Positions 1 to 11,809 are shown, counted from the first letter of the stretch. The stretch: 43,887 nucleotides of DNA from Syntrophus sp. (in: bacteria) (GCA_013824645.1 PNOF01000017.1:1-43887); one strand, 5' to 3'. Made by a program: numbers and translations. Notes: generated from the sequence alone by a model not told the origin.

Positions 1-80
1 TGCATCTATAAAATAAACATGATATTTTCTTTGACCGCACCCCAAAAACCGTACATGCCATAAGATTAATTTTACGGGTC

Positions 81-111
81 TTGACAAATGTTAAATCCTG
101 CATCATATACT
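81..111 (+). promoter_or_regulatory. possible sigma70-type promoter
   Basis: A perfect TTGACA at 81-86 is followed after 19 nt by TATACT at 106-111. The spacer is longer than the usual 17 nt, so this is only a candidate. It could drive the secreted-protein gene at 353, leaving a leader of about 235 nt. Confidence 0.3.
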
Positions 112-352
112 TATTAACCCGTTAAGATCAAATTCTATGTTCCGGATATTGAAAGCCCAAGGGTTTTTAGGTATGCATATTAGATTATTCATCAATAAAG
201 ACAGACAGGGTTGCCAGGTTTAACCGCAACTCTCAAAATAAGGAGGTCAACACTCTGTTATTATGCACCAGGTCTTGCAGGTATTGTTTTGCTTGGAAGA
301 AGTTTGAAAAGCAATAGATGTAAAAATAAAAATTCAAAGAGGAGTAAAAAAA
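112..352 (+). other. gene-free leader region
   Basis: No convincing gene is seen before the start at 353. An isolated Shine-Dalgarno-like AAGGAGG lies near 241, but the following ATG (near 264) opens only about 14 codons. No riboswitch or stable fold was recognised. Confidence 0.3.
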
Positions 353-802
353 ATGAAGAAAGTATTGATGATGGCACTCACCGTATTGATCAGTGTTGCA
401 TTTGTCACTGTAGTGTTTGCCCAGGCACCTGCGGGAACAACAACTGATAAAAAGACGACAACGACAACGACCACTACAACACCCGAGAAGAAGGAAACTA
501 CAACTACAACCACAAAAACAAAAATCAAGACCATGACGTTCAAGGGCGAAGTCACGAACATGGACATGGCAGCGCAGATGATGACCGTGAATGGCAAGAA
601 GGGCGACATGACCTTCGACGTTTCAAGCGCTAACATGACGGGCGAACCTAAGGCCGGCGACAAAGTCATGGTGAAGTATACAGAGAAGGATGGCAAGATG
701 ATGGCCTCCTCGGTCACCATGAAAGGAACTAAGACGTCGAAGACAAAAACCACAACAAAAACAAAGGAGACGAAAGAAGAAACTCCTGCTCCCGCGAAAT
801 AA
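353..802 (+). CDS. small secreted Thr/Lys-rich protein
   Basis: A 149-residue protein of unknown function. It starts with a clear Sec signal peptide (KK, then a hydrophobic stretch, cleavage probably after VFA-Q at about residue 24). Residues 27-60 are a low-complexity Thr/Lys tract (runs of Thr, KKTTT, PEKKETTT). Residues about 61-120 form one compact domain beginning TMTFKGEVTNMD and containing KAGDKVMVKYTEKDGK. That domain resembles the small beta-barrel (DUF5666-like) folds of secreted bacterial proteins, which is inference only. The C-terminus returns to a Lys/Thr-rich linker ending PAPAK. AAAGAGGAG lies 8 nt before the ATG, so the start is firm. It is a single gene with its own terminator. 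The tail composition suggests a cell-envelope or polyanion-binding role, but nothing proves it. Confidence 0.8.
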   Translation: MKKVLMMALTVLISVAFVTVVFAQAPAGTTTDKKTTTTTTTTTPEKKETTTTTTKTKIKTMTFKGEVTNMDMAAQMMTVNGKKGDMTFDVSSANMTGEPKAGDKVMVKYTEKDGKMMASSVTMKGTKTSKTKTTTKTKETKEETPAPAK

Positions 803-817
803 GAATAACAGCCACAG

Positions 818-858
818 CACAAAAAAGGTGGGGGATTCGTTCTCCCCTTTTTTTGTGT
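818..858 (+). terminator. intrinsic terminator after the secreted protein gene
   Basis: A-rich left arm CACAAAAAAGG then GGGGA, a short TTCG-containing loop, and right arm TCTCCCC followed by TTTTTTT. The A tract pairs with the T tract, so the hairpin could work in both directions. Confidence 0.75.
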
Positions 859-968
859 CATACCACTATCCTTGATCGGTTGGTTCTTACCTGTGGTTTT
901 TTTTGCAGTCTCCTAATGGGGGCCACTCCCTTGAAGGTGTTTGCAGGCCAACTGGGTCAATAGTTTAG

Positions 969-1169
969 GAAGGTCTTATCACCCCAGGATTTCCTGAAGA
1001 ACTTATTATATTTATGAAATGTGTGAGAAGCTAACAAAACGGGCTGGAGACCAGCCATCTAATTGATGCTGTAAAAGATCGGGGTTTGGTGAAAGAGATT
1101 GGTATGGGCAAAACCAAACTATCGGGTGCACCTAAAAAAGAGCGTCACCTCACCGGATACGAAAATTGA
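969..1169 (+). pseudogene. decayed coding remnant, family not recognised
   Basis: One frame reads as protein-like sequence (LITPGFPEELIIFMK) up to a TAA at 1032-1034. After the stop it continues in the same frame (HLIDAVKDRGLVKEIGMG, then KKERHLTGYEN) to a TGA at 1167-1169. Amino-acid composition on both sides of the stop looks coding, and there is no start codon with a ribosome site. I do not recognise the family. The neighbourhood (possible IS end, broken lipoprotein) suggests a degenerate insertion scar. Confidence 0.3.
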
Positions 1170-1182
1170 TGATTACCTGCGT

Positions 1183-1225
1183 ATTCCGATCACCCCGGCC
1201 ACAGATTCCGGTTTTATCCGGTCAC
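1183..1225 (+). repeat. two imperfect direct repeats, possibly an IS21-type end
   Basis: Unit 1 (1183-1202, ATTCCGATCACCCCGGCCAC) and unit 2 (1205-1225, starting ATTCCGGTTTTATCCGG) repeat with a 22-bp period. Tandem ATTCCG...CCGGCCAC units are typical of terminal regions of IS21-family elements. No istA or istB gene is present, so this would be a relic. The family assignment is from memory of such ends. Confidence 0.3.
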
Positions 1226-1455
1226 CACAAATCTTTTCGCTTCCAACCCTTCTTTGTCTCGAGACAACGACCTGTCTCTTCGCTTATCGTCCCCAGTCAG
1301 GTAATTCCTTGCGCTGCAAGTGTTTTTCGAGCTATGAGTTCGCAGGCCTGTTTGTCCCGCTCAAAATCGTTGAGGCCTTTAGTTGAATGTGTGTAGGTGG
1401 TTGTACAGCCTCCCAGGAGAAATATAAGAAACACCCAGAGTATCGGTTTGATCAT
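1222..1455 (-). pseudogene. small lipoprotein gene interrupted by an in-frame UGA
   Basis: From ATG at 1455 the frame encodes a 52-residue lipoprotein precursor: hydrophobic residues 5-14, lipobox LLGGC (Cys17), then TTTYTHSTKGLNDFERDKQ and ACELIARK. It stops at TGA (1299-1297). The same frame then continues for 24 codons (LGTISEETGRCLETKKGW...) to TGA at 1224-1222. Small bacterial lipoproteins of this kind usually have both Cys-containing segments in one chain (FE.DK..CE.IA ... RCLE.KGW). The downstream part is therefore the expected C-terminus, cut off by a nonsense codon. There is no Shine-Dalgarno sequence: the two nucleotides before ATG directly abut a copy of the 17-bp dispersed repeat. 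Most likely a pseudogene; UGA recoding is a less likely alternative. Confidence 0.6.
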
Positions 1456-1457
1456 CT

Positions 1458-1474
1458 TGATTTAGAAACGGAAT
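1458..1474 (-). repeat. single variant copy of the 17-bp dispersed repeat
   Basis: TGATTTAGAAACGGAAT on the plus strand differs by one base from the TGATTTAGAAATGGAAT found at 14108, 23860, 23927 and 38229. It lies 2 nt upstream of the ATG of the broken lipoprotein gene, where a ribosome-binding site would be expected. Confidence 0.65.
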
Positions 1475-1539
1475 TACTCCATTTTCCGGACGCTCTCTTC
1501 AATAGTATGTTAAAATTCTTTTTCATTTTCCTTTTAGTG

Positions 1540-1788
1540 TTATCTGTATTTTATTGTTACAAAGAGCGTTGTTAACGCAAAAAGTAAAGATACGATATTT
1601 GCAGCTATTACCGGCATTTCCTCGATCATGATGCCGTAAACAAGCCATAATATAGAGCCGATAGATGCCATGAAAGGCAAAAACAGGGAGATGTCCCTCG
1701 CTTCTTTAAGCTTCCAAATGCGTATGATCTGCGGCAGCAGTGAAAATGTCGTAAAGAAAGCAGCAATATAACCGATTACATTTTTCAT
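1540..1788 (-). CDS. SemiSWEET-type PQ-loop sugar transporter
   Basis: An 82-residue membrane protein with three predicted transmembrane helices (about residues 5-22, 33-53 and 60-79). The family's PQ motif is present as LLPQIIRIWK in helix 1, followed by KEARDISL, which matches the KS..SIS-type loop of SemiSWEETs. Bacterial SemiSWEETs are half-size SWEETs that dimerise to move sugars through the inner membrane; length and topology fit exactly. No strong Shine-Dalgarno is seen before the ATG at 1788. The gene stands alone between the lipoprotein relic and the ppdK terminator. The substrate cannot be read from sequence. Confidence 0.85.
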   Translation of the reverse strand: MKNVIGYIAAFFTTFSLLPQIIRIWKLKEARDISLFLPFMASIGSILWLVYGIMIEEMPVIAANIVSLLFALTTLFVTIKYR

Positions 1789-1888
1789 ACGTAAGTTTTA
1801 TCATCACCATCTAAAAAAAACAAACCTTCTTCTTCAGAATCAGATGTGTTTGACTTTAATGAAATGTATCCCGGCGGATAACCCTGAT

Positions 1889-1920
1889 AAAAAAGGGAAG
1901 CGGCACAGAACCGCTTCCCT
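1889..1920 (-). terminator. intrinsic terminator of the glyQ-glyS-ppdK operon
   Basis: On the minus strand GGGAAGCGG, a 7-nt loop and CCGCTTCCC form a perfect 9-bp GC-rich stem followed by TTTTTT. It lies just downstream of the ppdK stop codon. Confidence 0.9.
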
Positions 1921-1942
1921 CAAAAAGTATCTTTTCTGTGCT

Positions 1943-4747
<2,805 letters not shown>

Positions 4748-4757
4748 ATATGCCTCC

Positions 4758-6830
4758 TCATTCAATTCTTATTTTTGAAAAATCAGCAAATGTGAGAAAC
4801 ATGTCCTTTATTAATTTCAGGGCTCCGAGCCTGTTATTTTTTATTGCCTCATCGTTGTCCATAACGAAGACTTTTTCAAAATAGTTGTCTATGGTCTCTT
4901 TGAAACTGACCAGTATCGTAAGTGAATCGCTGTATTTCTGCGCCTCCATGAGTCTGAAAAACTCTTCCTTTTTCGATTCATAGAGTGAATAGAGGGCCTT
5001 CTCTTCGTCAAAAGCAAATAGAGAGGGGGTCACTATAAGGTTATCGGTAATCTGTTTCGTAATATTAAATACCCGCCTGAAGCCGATCATAAGCCGTTCG
5101 AAATCCTCGACGGATTTCTGCGTTTCCAGGGCAATGAGTCTCTGATAGCCGTCATAGATGTTACGGCTGACAAAGGGAAGGACACTTTCCACATAATCCT
5201 GATTATGCTTCTCATCAAGCATGGAGAATTTGAACCGCGTGGTTATAAAGTCAAGGATCTTCGCTTTCGTCTCTTCAAGAGAAAGCCTATTTTTTATGTT
5301 ACGACCGCTCTCGTATGCAATATCGATAAGGTTTTCAAGGGGTACGCGGAAGCATTTGTCGACAATAATCTTGATGATACCGAGAGATTGTCTCCGCAGG
5401 GCATATGGGTCGAGATTCCCAGTCGGGATCATACCCATTGAGAAAAAGGATGTAATGGAATCGATCTTATCGGCAATACCCACGATGGAGCCAGCAGGTG
5501 TTTGTGGAAGATTACCATTGCCTCCTGTGGGCAGATAATGTTCTTCAATGGCCCGGGCGACATCGCTGCTTTCGCCTTCGATAGTGGCGTAAATCCTTCC
5601 CATAGTGCCTTGAAGCTCCGGAAATTCTCCTACCATGTGCGTAAGAAGGTCTGCCTTCATGAGTTTTGTTGTCTTTGCGACAACGGCGGCAGTCTCAGGC
5701 GCAAGTATCGACGCGAGATGCGCCGCAATGGAGCCTACGCGTTCCGCCTTATCCTTCAGTGTGCCGAGCTTTACGTGAAAGACGATAGAGCCGAGCCTTT
5801 CATAGCGATCAATGAGTTGTGCCTTTTTGTCTTCTTCGAAGAAGAACTGCGCGTCGGCAAGACGTGCCCGGAGTACCTTTTCGTTGCCCCGGATAACGTT
5901 TTTGTCCTCTTTCGGGACCGTATTGGCAAAAAATATAAAATGGGGCATAAGCTGCCCGTCATCTTTTTCAATAGGGATATATCGCTGGTGGGTCTTCATG
6001 ACGTTGACGAGGACTTCCTTGGGAATGCCGAGAAAGGCTTCATCGAAGGAACCTCGAAGCGGATAAGGATATTCCGTAATATAGATGATCTCTTTGATCA
6101 GTTCCTCATCACGGATAGCGTGACCTTTTGTCTCTTCCTCGATACGTTTGATCCCTGCCCGGACTGTTTCCATCCGCTCTGCTTCATTGATGATGATATA
6201 GTTGGTCTTTAATATCTCCGCATATTTCTGTGGATCTGTGATGATTATTTGTCCGCTCGATAAGAACCGGTGGCAGTATGTAACGTTGCCGCTTTTAACG
6301 TCGGCTACGGTAAATTCGACGGGCACATCGCCGAAGAGACAGAGTACCCACTGGATGGGCCGCGCATATTCGAAGTTCTCAGCACCCCACCGCATCTTTT
6401 TCTGAAAGGGAATTTTTGTGATGATATCGGGAAGGACTTCCTGAAGTATTTTGACGGTCCCCCGTCCTTTTTCAAACTTTTCGATGGTGACGAATTCAAC
6501 ACCATCCTTGACACCTTTTTTTAGTTCTCCCATTTCGGCGCCCTGCGCTTTGGTAAAACCAAGAGCAGCCTTTGTCGGGTTACCGGATTCGTCGTAGGCC
6601 CTGTTTAAAGGCGGGCCGAATTTGACCGTTGTTGTCTCCTCCTGCTTTTCGGCCATGTTGCTCACAAATACAGTCATACGCCTCGGTGTTGTCTGGATGT
6701 TAATATCACCGAAGGTAATCCTCGATTGGGCAAAACTATCTTCGAGAAGCCTTTTCAGACCTTCTTTTGCCGGCTCAAGAAAGCGGGCGGGAATTTCTTC
6801 GGTCCCTATTTCCAATAATAATGTTTTCAC
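4758..6830 (-). CDS. glyS: glycyl-tRNA synthetase beta subunit
   Basis: 690 residues, the family's usual length. It is the tRNA-binding partner of GlyQ in the bacterial alpha2beta2 glycyl-tRNA synthetase. The N-terminus [18 protein letters not shown] is the family signature; [15 protein letters not shown] lies in the middle, and the C-terminal part carries the DALR-type anticodon-binding helices. The start is set at GTG 6830, with GGAG 6 nt upstream; 30 extra codons that could be read upstream do not match the family. Its TGA lies in the Shine-Dalgarno of ppdK, 10 nt before the ppdK ATG. The gap to glyQ is 29 nt. Confidence 0.96.
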   Translation of the reverse strand: MKTLLLEIGTEEIPARFLEPAKEGLKRLLEDSFAQSRITFGDINIQTTPRRMTVFVSNMAEKQEETTTVKFGPPLNRAYDESGNPTKAALGFTKAQGAEMGELKKGVKDGVEFVTIEKFEKGRGTVKILQEVLPDIITKIPFQKKMRWGAENFEYARPIQWVLCLFGDVPVEFTVADVKSGNVTYCHRFLSSGQIIITDPQKYAEILKTNYIIINEAERMETVRAGIKRIEEETKGHAIRDEELIKEIIYITEYPYPLRGSFDEAFLGIPKEVLVNVMKTHQRYIPIEKDDGQLMPHFIFFANTVPKEDKNVIRGNEKVLRARLADAQFFFEEDKKAQLIDRYERLGSIVFHVKLGTLKDKAERVGSIAAHLASILAPETAAVVAKTTKLMKADLLTHMVGEFPELQGTMGRIYATIEGESSDVARAIEEHYLPTGGNGNLPQTPAGSIVGIADKIDSITSFFSMGMIPTGNLDPYALRRQSLGIIKIIVDKCFRVPLENLIDIAYESGRNIKNRLSLEETKAKILDFITTRFKFSMLDEKHNQDYVESVLPFVSRNIYDGYQRLIALETQKSVEDFERLMIGFRRVFNITKQITDNLIVTPSLFAFDEEKALYSLYESKKEEFFRLMEAQKYSDSLTILVSFKETIDNYFEKVFVMDNDEAIKNNRLGALKLIKDMFLTFADFSKIRIE

Positions 6831-6859
6831 TCTGGACTCCGAACAAAGAACTTCGAACG

Positions 6860-7732
6860 TTATTTCTTCAAGAGCGGGAAACCCAGCTCTTCTCTTTTTT
6901 GAACGTATAATTCGGCACACATTTTCGCGAGGTTCCGTACCCTGGCGATGTAATTTGCCCGCTCGGTAACGCTGATAGCGCCCCGTGCGTCGAGGAGATT
7001 AAAAACATGGGAGCATTTCAGACAGTAGTCATATGAAGGATAAATAAGCCCCCTCGTCTTTATCAGTTTTTCCCCTTCACGCTCATATGTATCAAACAAA
7101 CCCCGGAGCATTGCGGGGTCAGATTCTTCAAAGTTATAGATGGAAAATTCCCGTTCCGAAGCAAGGAAGACATCACCGTAAAGAATGTCCTTGTTCCACT
7201 TGATGTGATAGACATTATCCACATCCTGAAGATACATGGCGATGCGCTCAATGCCGTAGGTGATCTCCACGGTAATGGGCGCAAGGTTGATGCCGCCTGC
7301 CTGTTGAAAATAGGTGAACTGTGTGATCTCCATGCCGTCGAGCCACACTTCCCATCCGAGGCCCCAGGCGCCGAGCGTTGGCGATTCCCAGTCGTCCTCG
7401 ACAAACCGTATGTCGTGATAGGACGTGTCTATACCGAAACTTTTCAAACTTTCGATGTAGATGTTCTGGATGTCCTTCGGGGAAGGTTTCATGACAACCT
7501 GGAACTGGTAGTAGTGCTGGAGGCGGTTCGGGTTTTCTCCGTAGCGTCCGTCGGCAGGCCTGCGCGAAGGCTGTACATAAGCGGCGTTCCATGGTTCAGG
7601 ACCCAGGCATCGCAGGAATGTAGCCGGATGGAATGTGCCTGCGCCGACTTCCATATCATAGGGCTGCTGAACAATACAGCCTCTGTCGGCCCAGAATTTT
7701 TGTAAAGCGAGTATCAGATCTTGAAAATACAT
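6860..7732 (-). CDS. glyQ: glycyl-tRNA synthetase alpha subunit
   Basis: 290 residues, standard for GlyQ. It carries the class II catalytic core that activates glycine. Signature segments: residues 1-25 ([18 protein letters not shown]), [36 protein letters not shown] (motif 2 region) and [16 protein letters not shown]. The start at 7732 matches the family exactly; longer readings upstream enter non-coding sequence. The ribosome site is weak (GGGGG). First gene of the glyQ-glyS-ppdK operon. The AMP and PPi released by aminoacylation are also PPDK substrates, so the pairing may be metabolically meaningful, but that is inference. Confidence 0.96.
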   Translation of the reverse strand: MYFQDLILALQKFWADRGCIVQQPYDMEVGAGTFHPATFLRCLGPEPWNAAYVQPSRRPADGRYGENPNRLQHYYQFQVVMKPSPKDIQNIYIESLKSFGIDTSYHDIRFVEDDWESPTLGAWGLGWEVWLDGMEITQFTYFQQAGGINLAPITVEITYGIERIAMYLQDVDNVYHIKWNKDILYGDVFLASEREFSIYNFEESDPAMLRGLFDTYEREGEKLIKTRGLIYPSYDYCLKCSHVFNLLDARGAISVTERANYIARVRNLAKMCAELYVQKREELGFPLLKK

Positions 7733-7747
7733 GCGTAAACCCCCATT

Positions 7748-7778
7748 TCTATACCATAAATGATGCGGTTTTTGCCAA
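7748..7778 (-). promoter_or_regulatory. possible promoter of glyQ
   Basis: On the minus strand TTGGCA (7778-7773) and an extended -10, TGGTATAGA (7756-7748), are separated by a long 19-nt spacer. Transcription would start only about 9 nt before the glyQ ATG, so the leader would be very short. Confidence 0.3.
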
Positions 7779-7851
7779 TAATTTCGACAGACAGTGGTGG
7801 TTTGGTTTTGTGCTCTATTACAACACATTTCCCTAACCGTCTCTCGGTATT

Positions 7852-7927
7852 GTTTTGTGTTTGGACGAAGGCTTGTTCGGAAAAGCGTATCTGCTCGCCC
7901 TGCCGCGCTGTGTACCAAACACAAAAC
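7852..7927. repeat. 13-bp perfect inverted repeat around a 50-nt spacer
   Basis: GTTTTGTGTTTGG (7852-7864) is perfectly complementary to CCAAACACAAAAC (7915-7927). The 7733-7956 interval has no gene. There is no T tract for a terminator, and no T-box (GGTGG-type antiterminator) sequence was found although the element lies upstream of glyQ. Confidence 0.5.
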
Positions 7928-7956
7928 ACACAGTATCAGGTAATCGGTATTCGCTA

Positions 7957-9678
7957 TTATTTTTCCTTTGTTCGGGAAAAGATGAACCAATATGTTTCTG
8001 TTTCTTCGGATACGTTTTTCCGAAATTCTCCACCGGCAAGCCTCATGGAATGCTGGAGATAGAGCGTTTTTGACTCTCTCAGGACAAAAGGTTTATCGCC
8101 CGGTCCGGGCGTGACGGTGAGGGTGGTACCTTTACTGTCACAGTCTGTTTCAAGGGAGATATTAGTGATTTCAGAGATGGCGAGCTGTTCAAGAAGTGCG
8201 GCGAGCATATCTTGGAACATTTGTCTATCTGCGGTGACGGAAAGATCTCCCTGTTTTGGGAAGAATGAGAGCTGGACCGTAGAAAAAAGAGGGGTATAGG
8301 CTATCCTTCTAATGAGTTCGTTGACAAACTCTTTGTTGTCGTCCAGGACCTCAAAGATTTTTTCTGCGTCGATAGGGTTTTTCTGCAATGATGCAAGGGT
8401 TTCCTCTATGTCATTATTCAGGTCAAAAAGGGTTTCCTGGTCCGCGAACCGGACCCCATAGACTACATTCACAAAATCTGACAGGAGGTTCTTGATTCTC
8501 CGGAGGAAATAGGGGTCGAAGAGCACTGATATCTTTTCAGGTTCGAAGAGTTTGTTGACCTTTCTCGAAAACTGGACGGCCTTTGAAATAACCGGAGCCC
8601 CCTTTTTTTTCTTAAGCTCGTTGATGAAGCTACGAAATTCCTCGACGGTTTTGTCAATCATCTCTGAGTCGATAGTGCCGAGAATTGCCTCTGCGCGTTC
8701 GTTTTCGTCGAGCATCTCCAGGTAGTATGAGATTTTCAGGAGCCGTGCAGCGATAATTGAAAAGATGCTGCTCGCTTCTTCCAGGAGAACGATTGCATAT
8801 TCTGAGATATATAGTGAACGTTCCCTGTCAAAGAGGGCAAGACCGGTCAATCGCAGGGCATCTTTACGGGCATCCAAAAAGATCTGTTCTGCCTTATCAA
8901 AACTCATAATGTTTCCGTGGCCGGGGAAAATATGGGTAGTCCCGGCTTTATGGCCTAATTCTGTCACGGCCCTTAATGAAGCGGCAAGTTTATTGTTGTC
9001 CCAGCCTGATTTCCCGGCAATTCCAGGTGTTGTGGCAAGGTGGAGGTCACCGGTGCATATATATTGCCCTATCCGGTAACAGACGCTGTCAGGGCTGTGG
9101 CCAGGGGTATGAAAGACTTCCATCCGGTCTTTCCCGCTGAGGGGGATGATCTGCAGCTGGAGGACATGGCCATCCTCACACTCCATTATGTCGCTTTCAA
9201 TCGACAGGGGGTGTTCTTCGGAGATGACAGTCTTTTCACCGGACCGGAAGAAACGGTCTCTTACCCTGCATACCGGCAACATTGAGCCATTCATATTTGC
9301 CAGGGTAATGCTCTCATCCCTGTTCTCGATGGCATCTGCTGCTACGGGATGGCAAATAATCTCACCATTGAAAGTTTGGTCCATAAGAAGGTGAACCGCT
9401 AAAAAATGGTCAATATGACAATGGGTAAGAAAGATAAAAACGGGAATAAACCGCTCGCCCTGTTGTGACATGACAACCTGGCGGGTATGTTCTATCTGTT
9501 CAATGTCGGCACCGGGGTCGATAACAATAAAAAGCCTGGGAGATTTAATTATAAAGGTGTTTGAGCAGGTCACAGAGGGCTTGCGGATTATGGGATATAT
9601 CTGAACATTATGGGTTTCCGGTATGGCTACCCATGTGTATGGCTCAGGTTTTGTCTTTTCCGATAGGATGGTTACCAT
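7957..9678 (-). CDS. MBL-fold hydrolase fused to a degenerate histidine-kinase-like domain
   Basis: 573 residues. Residues about 20-260 form a metallo-beta-lactamase domain with a complete metal site: HCHIDH (86-91), GH194S, D211 (TGDLH) and H254 (FPGHG). This predicts a two-metal hydrolase of the glyoxalase II-like superfamily; the substrate is unknown. Residues 270-440 are helical (KELKKKKG, FDRERS...). Residues about 440-573 follow the layout of an HATPase_c domain: a helix with [28 protein letters not shown] where kinases have the N box, and LAGGEF near the end. However the N-box Asn and the glycine-rich ATP lid are missing, so it should not bind ATP normally. No ribosome site precedes the ATG. 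It follows the MFS gene by 15 nt. Confidence 0.8.
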   Translation of the reverse strand: MVTILSEKTKPEPYTWVAIPETHNVQIYPIIRKPSVTCSNTFIIKSPRLFIVIDPGADIEQIEHTRQVVMSQQGERFIPVFIFLTHCHIDHFLAVHLLMDQTFNGEIICHPVAADAIENRDESITLANMNGSMLPVCRVRDRFFRSGEKTVISEEHPLSIESDIMECEDGHVLQLQIIPLSGKDRMEVFHTPGHSPDSVCYRIGQYICTGDLHLATTPGIAGKSGWDNNKLAASLRAVTELGHKAGTTHIFPGHGNIMSFDKAEQIFLDARKDALRLTGLALFDRERSLYISEYAIVLLEEASSIFSIIAARLLKISYYLEMLDENERAEAILGTIDSEMIDKTVEEFRSFINELKKKKGAPVISKAVQFSRKVNKLFEPEKISVLFDPYFLRRIKNLLSDFVNVVYGVRFADQETLFDLNNDIEETLASLQKNPIDAEKIFEVLDDNKEFVNELIRRIAYTPLFSTVQLSFFPKQGDLSVTADRQMFQDMLAALLEQLAISEITNISLETDCDSKGTTLTVTPGPGDKPFVLRESKTLYLQHSMRLAGGEFRKNVSEETETYWFIFSRTKEK

Positions 9679-9693
9679 TGAGTATAATTAATA

Positions 9694-11133
9694 TCATACA
9701 GTTTTATTGCTGTGCGATCTTTTTCTTACCATAAAAGAAAAAAACATTGCGCCAAGACACATGAGCCCTCCAGCCACGTAGGTGTAGCTGAACCCGTTCA
9801 GGATAATCGATTGCGGCGCCTGTAAATGGTAGAGGCTTTCTCCTTTTTGTACGATACCGCTCAAAGATTGGGAAAAGATCAGTTCAAAAATGGCAGTTCC
9901 GAAGACCATACTCAGGTTGATGGCAGTATTGAGCAAACCCGAAACAGCGCCCTCTTTCCCTTTCGGAGCAAGGCCCATGACCAGGGTATTGATGGGTGAC
10001 ATGAAAAACACATAGGAGAAGCCAAGCCATGCAAGAAAAACAAAGACAGAGGCAAGACCGCTGCACCTCATCGTATAGGCAAATATGAATGTATTTATTG
10101 CCCCTGAAAGCATGGCAATGGTACAGAGAATAACAGGGTTTGTCCTGTCGGCCAGTTTTCCCGCATAAGGGGACACAAAAACGTAGATAAGCGAATAGGT
10201 GAGGAGGACTATACCTGTCTTTACGGACGTCAGCCCTTTTATGAGATCAAGATAGAAAGGCAGCAAAAAAGCATTCCCTGCGATAAGCATGTAGGCCATT
10301 GTGGTAGCGGACAGCGCGAAGACAAATCCCCTGTTTTTCAGCATTGTCATATCCAGCAAGGGATCTTTACTTTTTTTCTCACACAGAATGAAGAAAAAAG
10401 ACAGGAAAACAGCGGCAGCGGCAGATACGAGAACGGGCAGGGAGGCCCACCCGTCTTCGCTGCCGGTGCTTATTGCATAGAGAAGCGCAGACAGCGCTGA
10501 AAAACTGAGAATTGCCCCGGGGAAATCAAATCCCCCAGTGCGCTTAAAAGGTTTTGATTCCTGTAAAGTGTTAGACGATGGCAGATATCTCAATGCGAAA
10601 GCAATAGCGATAATCCCCAGAGGAATGTTGATAAGAAATATAAGCCTCCAGGAAAAAAGACCTGCGATAATGCCGCCCAGAGGCGCCCCGGCAGCGACCC
10701 CGAGGGCATTAGCGGTGGCGTTTATACCGAAGGCCCATCCCAGTTTTTCCCTTGGAATAGTTTTCGCGATAATGGCGAAGCTTGCGGCGAGAAGCATGGA
10801 GCTCCCTAATCCCTGTAAAAACCGTGAGGCGATAAGCGTATGAATCCCCTGTGAAAGGCCGCACAATAAGGACCCTGAAATAAATATCCCGTAGCCTGCG
10901 ATGAACATGTTCTTGAATCCTTTTCTGTCTCCCAGCTTACCGAAGAGAATGAGCGAACTCGTAATAACAAGGAGATATACCATAACGATCTGAGATGCTT
11001 CGGAGGTTCCTACATTGAATGTACGGGAAATGGTGGGCAGGGAAACATTAACGGTATATAAATTGAGTCGTGCCAGGAAGGACGCAAAAGCGATGCTCAA
11101 CACAATCAGATAATGTTTTCTCTCTTCTCCCAC
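9694..11133 (-). CDS. MFS drug exporter, DHA2 (14-helix) family
   Basis: 479 residues with about 14 hydrophobic segments. Motif A of the major facilitator superfamily is present as GKLGDRKGFKN between helices 2 and 3. The antiporter motif C in helix 5 reads ALGVAAGAPLGG, typical of proton-driven EmrB/QacA-type drug exporters. The start is GTG at 11133 with a weak ribosome site. It is followed closely by the MBL hydrolase and preceded 63 nt away by the GNAT gene, all on the minus strand, suggesting a three-gene unit. The substrate is not deducible. Confidence 0.9.
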   Translation of the reverse strand: MGEERKHYLIVLSIAFASFLARLNLYTVNVSLPTISRTFNVGTSEASQIVMVYLLVITSSLILFGKLGDRKGFKNMFIAGYGIFISGSLLCGLSQGIHTLIASRFLQGLGSSMLLAASFAIIAKTIPREKLGWAFGINATANALGVAAGAPLGGIIAGLFSWRLIFLINIPLGIIAIAFALRYLPSSNTLQESKPFKRTGGFDFPGAILSFSALSALLYAISTGSEDGWASLPVLVSAAAAVFLSFFFILCEKKSKDPLLDMTMLKNRGFVFALSATTMAYMLIAGNAFLLPFYLDLIKGLTSVKTGIVLLTYSLIYVFVSPYAGKLADRTNPVILCTIAMLSGAINTFIFAYTMRCSGLASVFVFLAWLGFSYVFFMSPINTLVMGLAPKGKEGAVSGLLNTAINLSMVFGTAIFELIFSQSLSGIVQKGESLYHLQAPQSIILNGFSYTYVAGGLMCLGAMFFSFMVRKRSHSNKTV

Positions 11134-11196
11134 AGTGACCTAACAATCTACAACATCTTTGATTTTTTAACAGTAAAAATTACGTGGTCACCTATT

Positions 11197-11721
11197 TTAT
11201 CGGAGTTTAACCATCATTTTTGTTGATACATAAATGCAGCGGGGGCCACGCTTATCGGTCTCAATTATTTGCAAAAACTTCATGCCCAGCTTTTCAAAGG
11301 CCCGCAATGAGCCCGTATTCTCAGGGTGGGCAAGGGCAAGAAGACGGTCCACATCGAAGTTTTTAAAACCGTATGTGATTTGTGCCAATCCGATTTCCGT
11401 GGCGTACCCCTTCCCTTGGGAGGCTTCCTGAAGTGCAACGCCTACTTCGAAATCGTTTTCGTTGAGATAGCGGCAGGGCAATAATCCGGCAAAACCGACA
11501 AATGAACCCCCCTCTTTTTCACAGAGAACACCGATACCGCAGACCTCTCTTCCGAAAGTAAAATGCTCATCGATAAACAACCTGGCTTCATGAGCGGTCA
11601 TAGGGGAACCCCCGAAGAGCCTGAGCATGACCGTTTTCGAGCCCAGCATCCCGATGATGGCCTCCATATCGGAATCACGCAGTTCCCGGAGGACCAACCG
11701 TTCCGTCTCCATTGTATACAT
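11197..11721 (-). CDS. GNAT-family N-acetyltransferase (RimJ/RimL-like)
   Basis: 174 residues. It starts METERLVLRELRDSDMEAI after three extra residues, the hallmark of the RimJ/RimL branch of GNAT enzymes. These transfer acetyl from acetyl-CoA to protein N-termini or small amines. The C-terminal half has QEASQGKGYATEIG, the acetyl-CoA pyrophosphate-binding loop (Q/RxxGxG/A), and LALAHPENTGSLRAFEKLG, the usual final helix. AGGAGG lies 5 nt upstream of the ATG at 11721, which decides the start. It is divergent from tex, 88 nt away. The acceptor is unknown. Confidence 0.88.
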   Translation of the reverse strand: MYTMETERLVLRELRDSDMEAIIGMLGSKTVMLRLFGGSPMTAHEARLFIDEHFTFGREVCGIGVLCEKEGGSFVGFAGLLPCRYLNENDFEVGVALQEASQGKGYATEIGLAQITYGFKNFDVDRLLALAHPENTGSLRAFEKLGMKFLQIIETDKRGPRCIYVSTKMMVKLR

Positions 11722-11763
11722 ACTTGCCTCCTCTATTACGGCAACTCTTCCAATCTCCCTTCA

Positions 11764-11791
11764 ATTGTACTACACTTATGCGGAAAATCAA
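11764..11791 (-). promoter_or_regulatory. probable promoter of the GNAT-MFS-MBL unit
   Basis: Minus strand TTGATT (11791-11786), a 16-nt spacer and TACAAT (11769-11764). Transcription would start about 35 nt before the GNAT ATG, in the divergent region shared with tex. Confidence 0.45.
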
Positions 11792-11809
11792 TTACCCGAT
11801 GAGGAAAGA

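Noticed and set aside
334-861. 175-codon minus-strand frame opposite the Thr/Lys-rich protein
   Set aside because: It is the antisense of the threonine codons (runs of Val and Phe) and has no ribosome site. The plus-strand gene has a signal peptide, ribosome site and terminator.
5502-6212. 236-codon plus-strand frame inside glyS
   Set aside because: Antisense shadow, Phe/Cys-rich, with no ribosome site.
7733-7956. T-box leader in front of glyQ
   Set aside because: No AGGGTGGNACCGCG-like T-box sequence or specifier stem was found.
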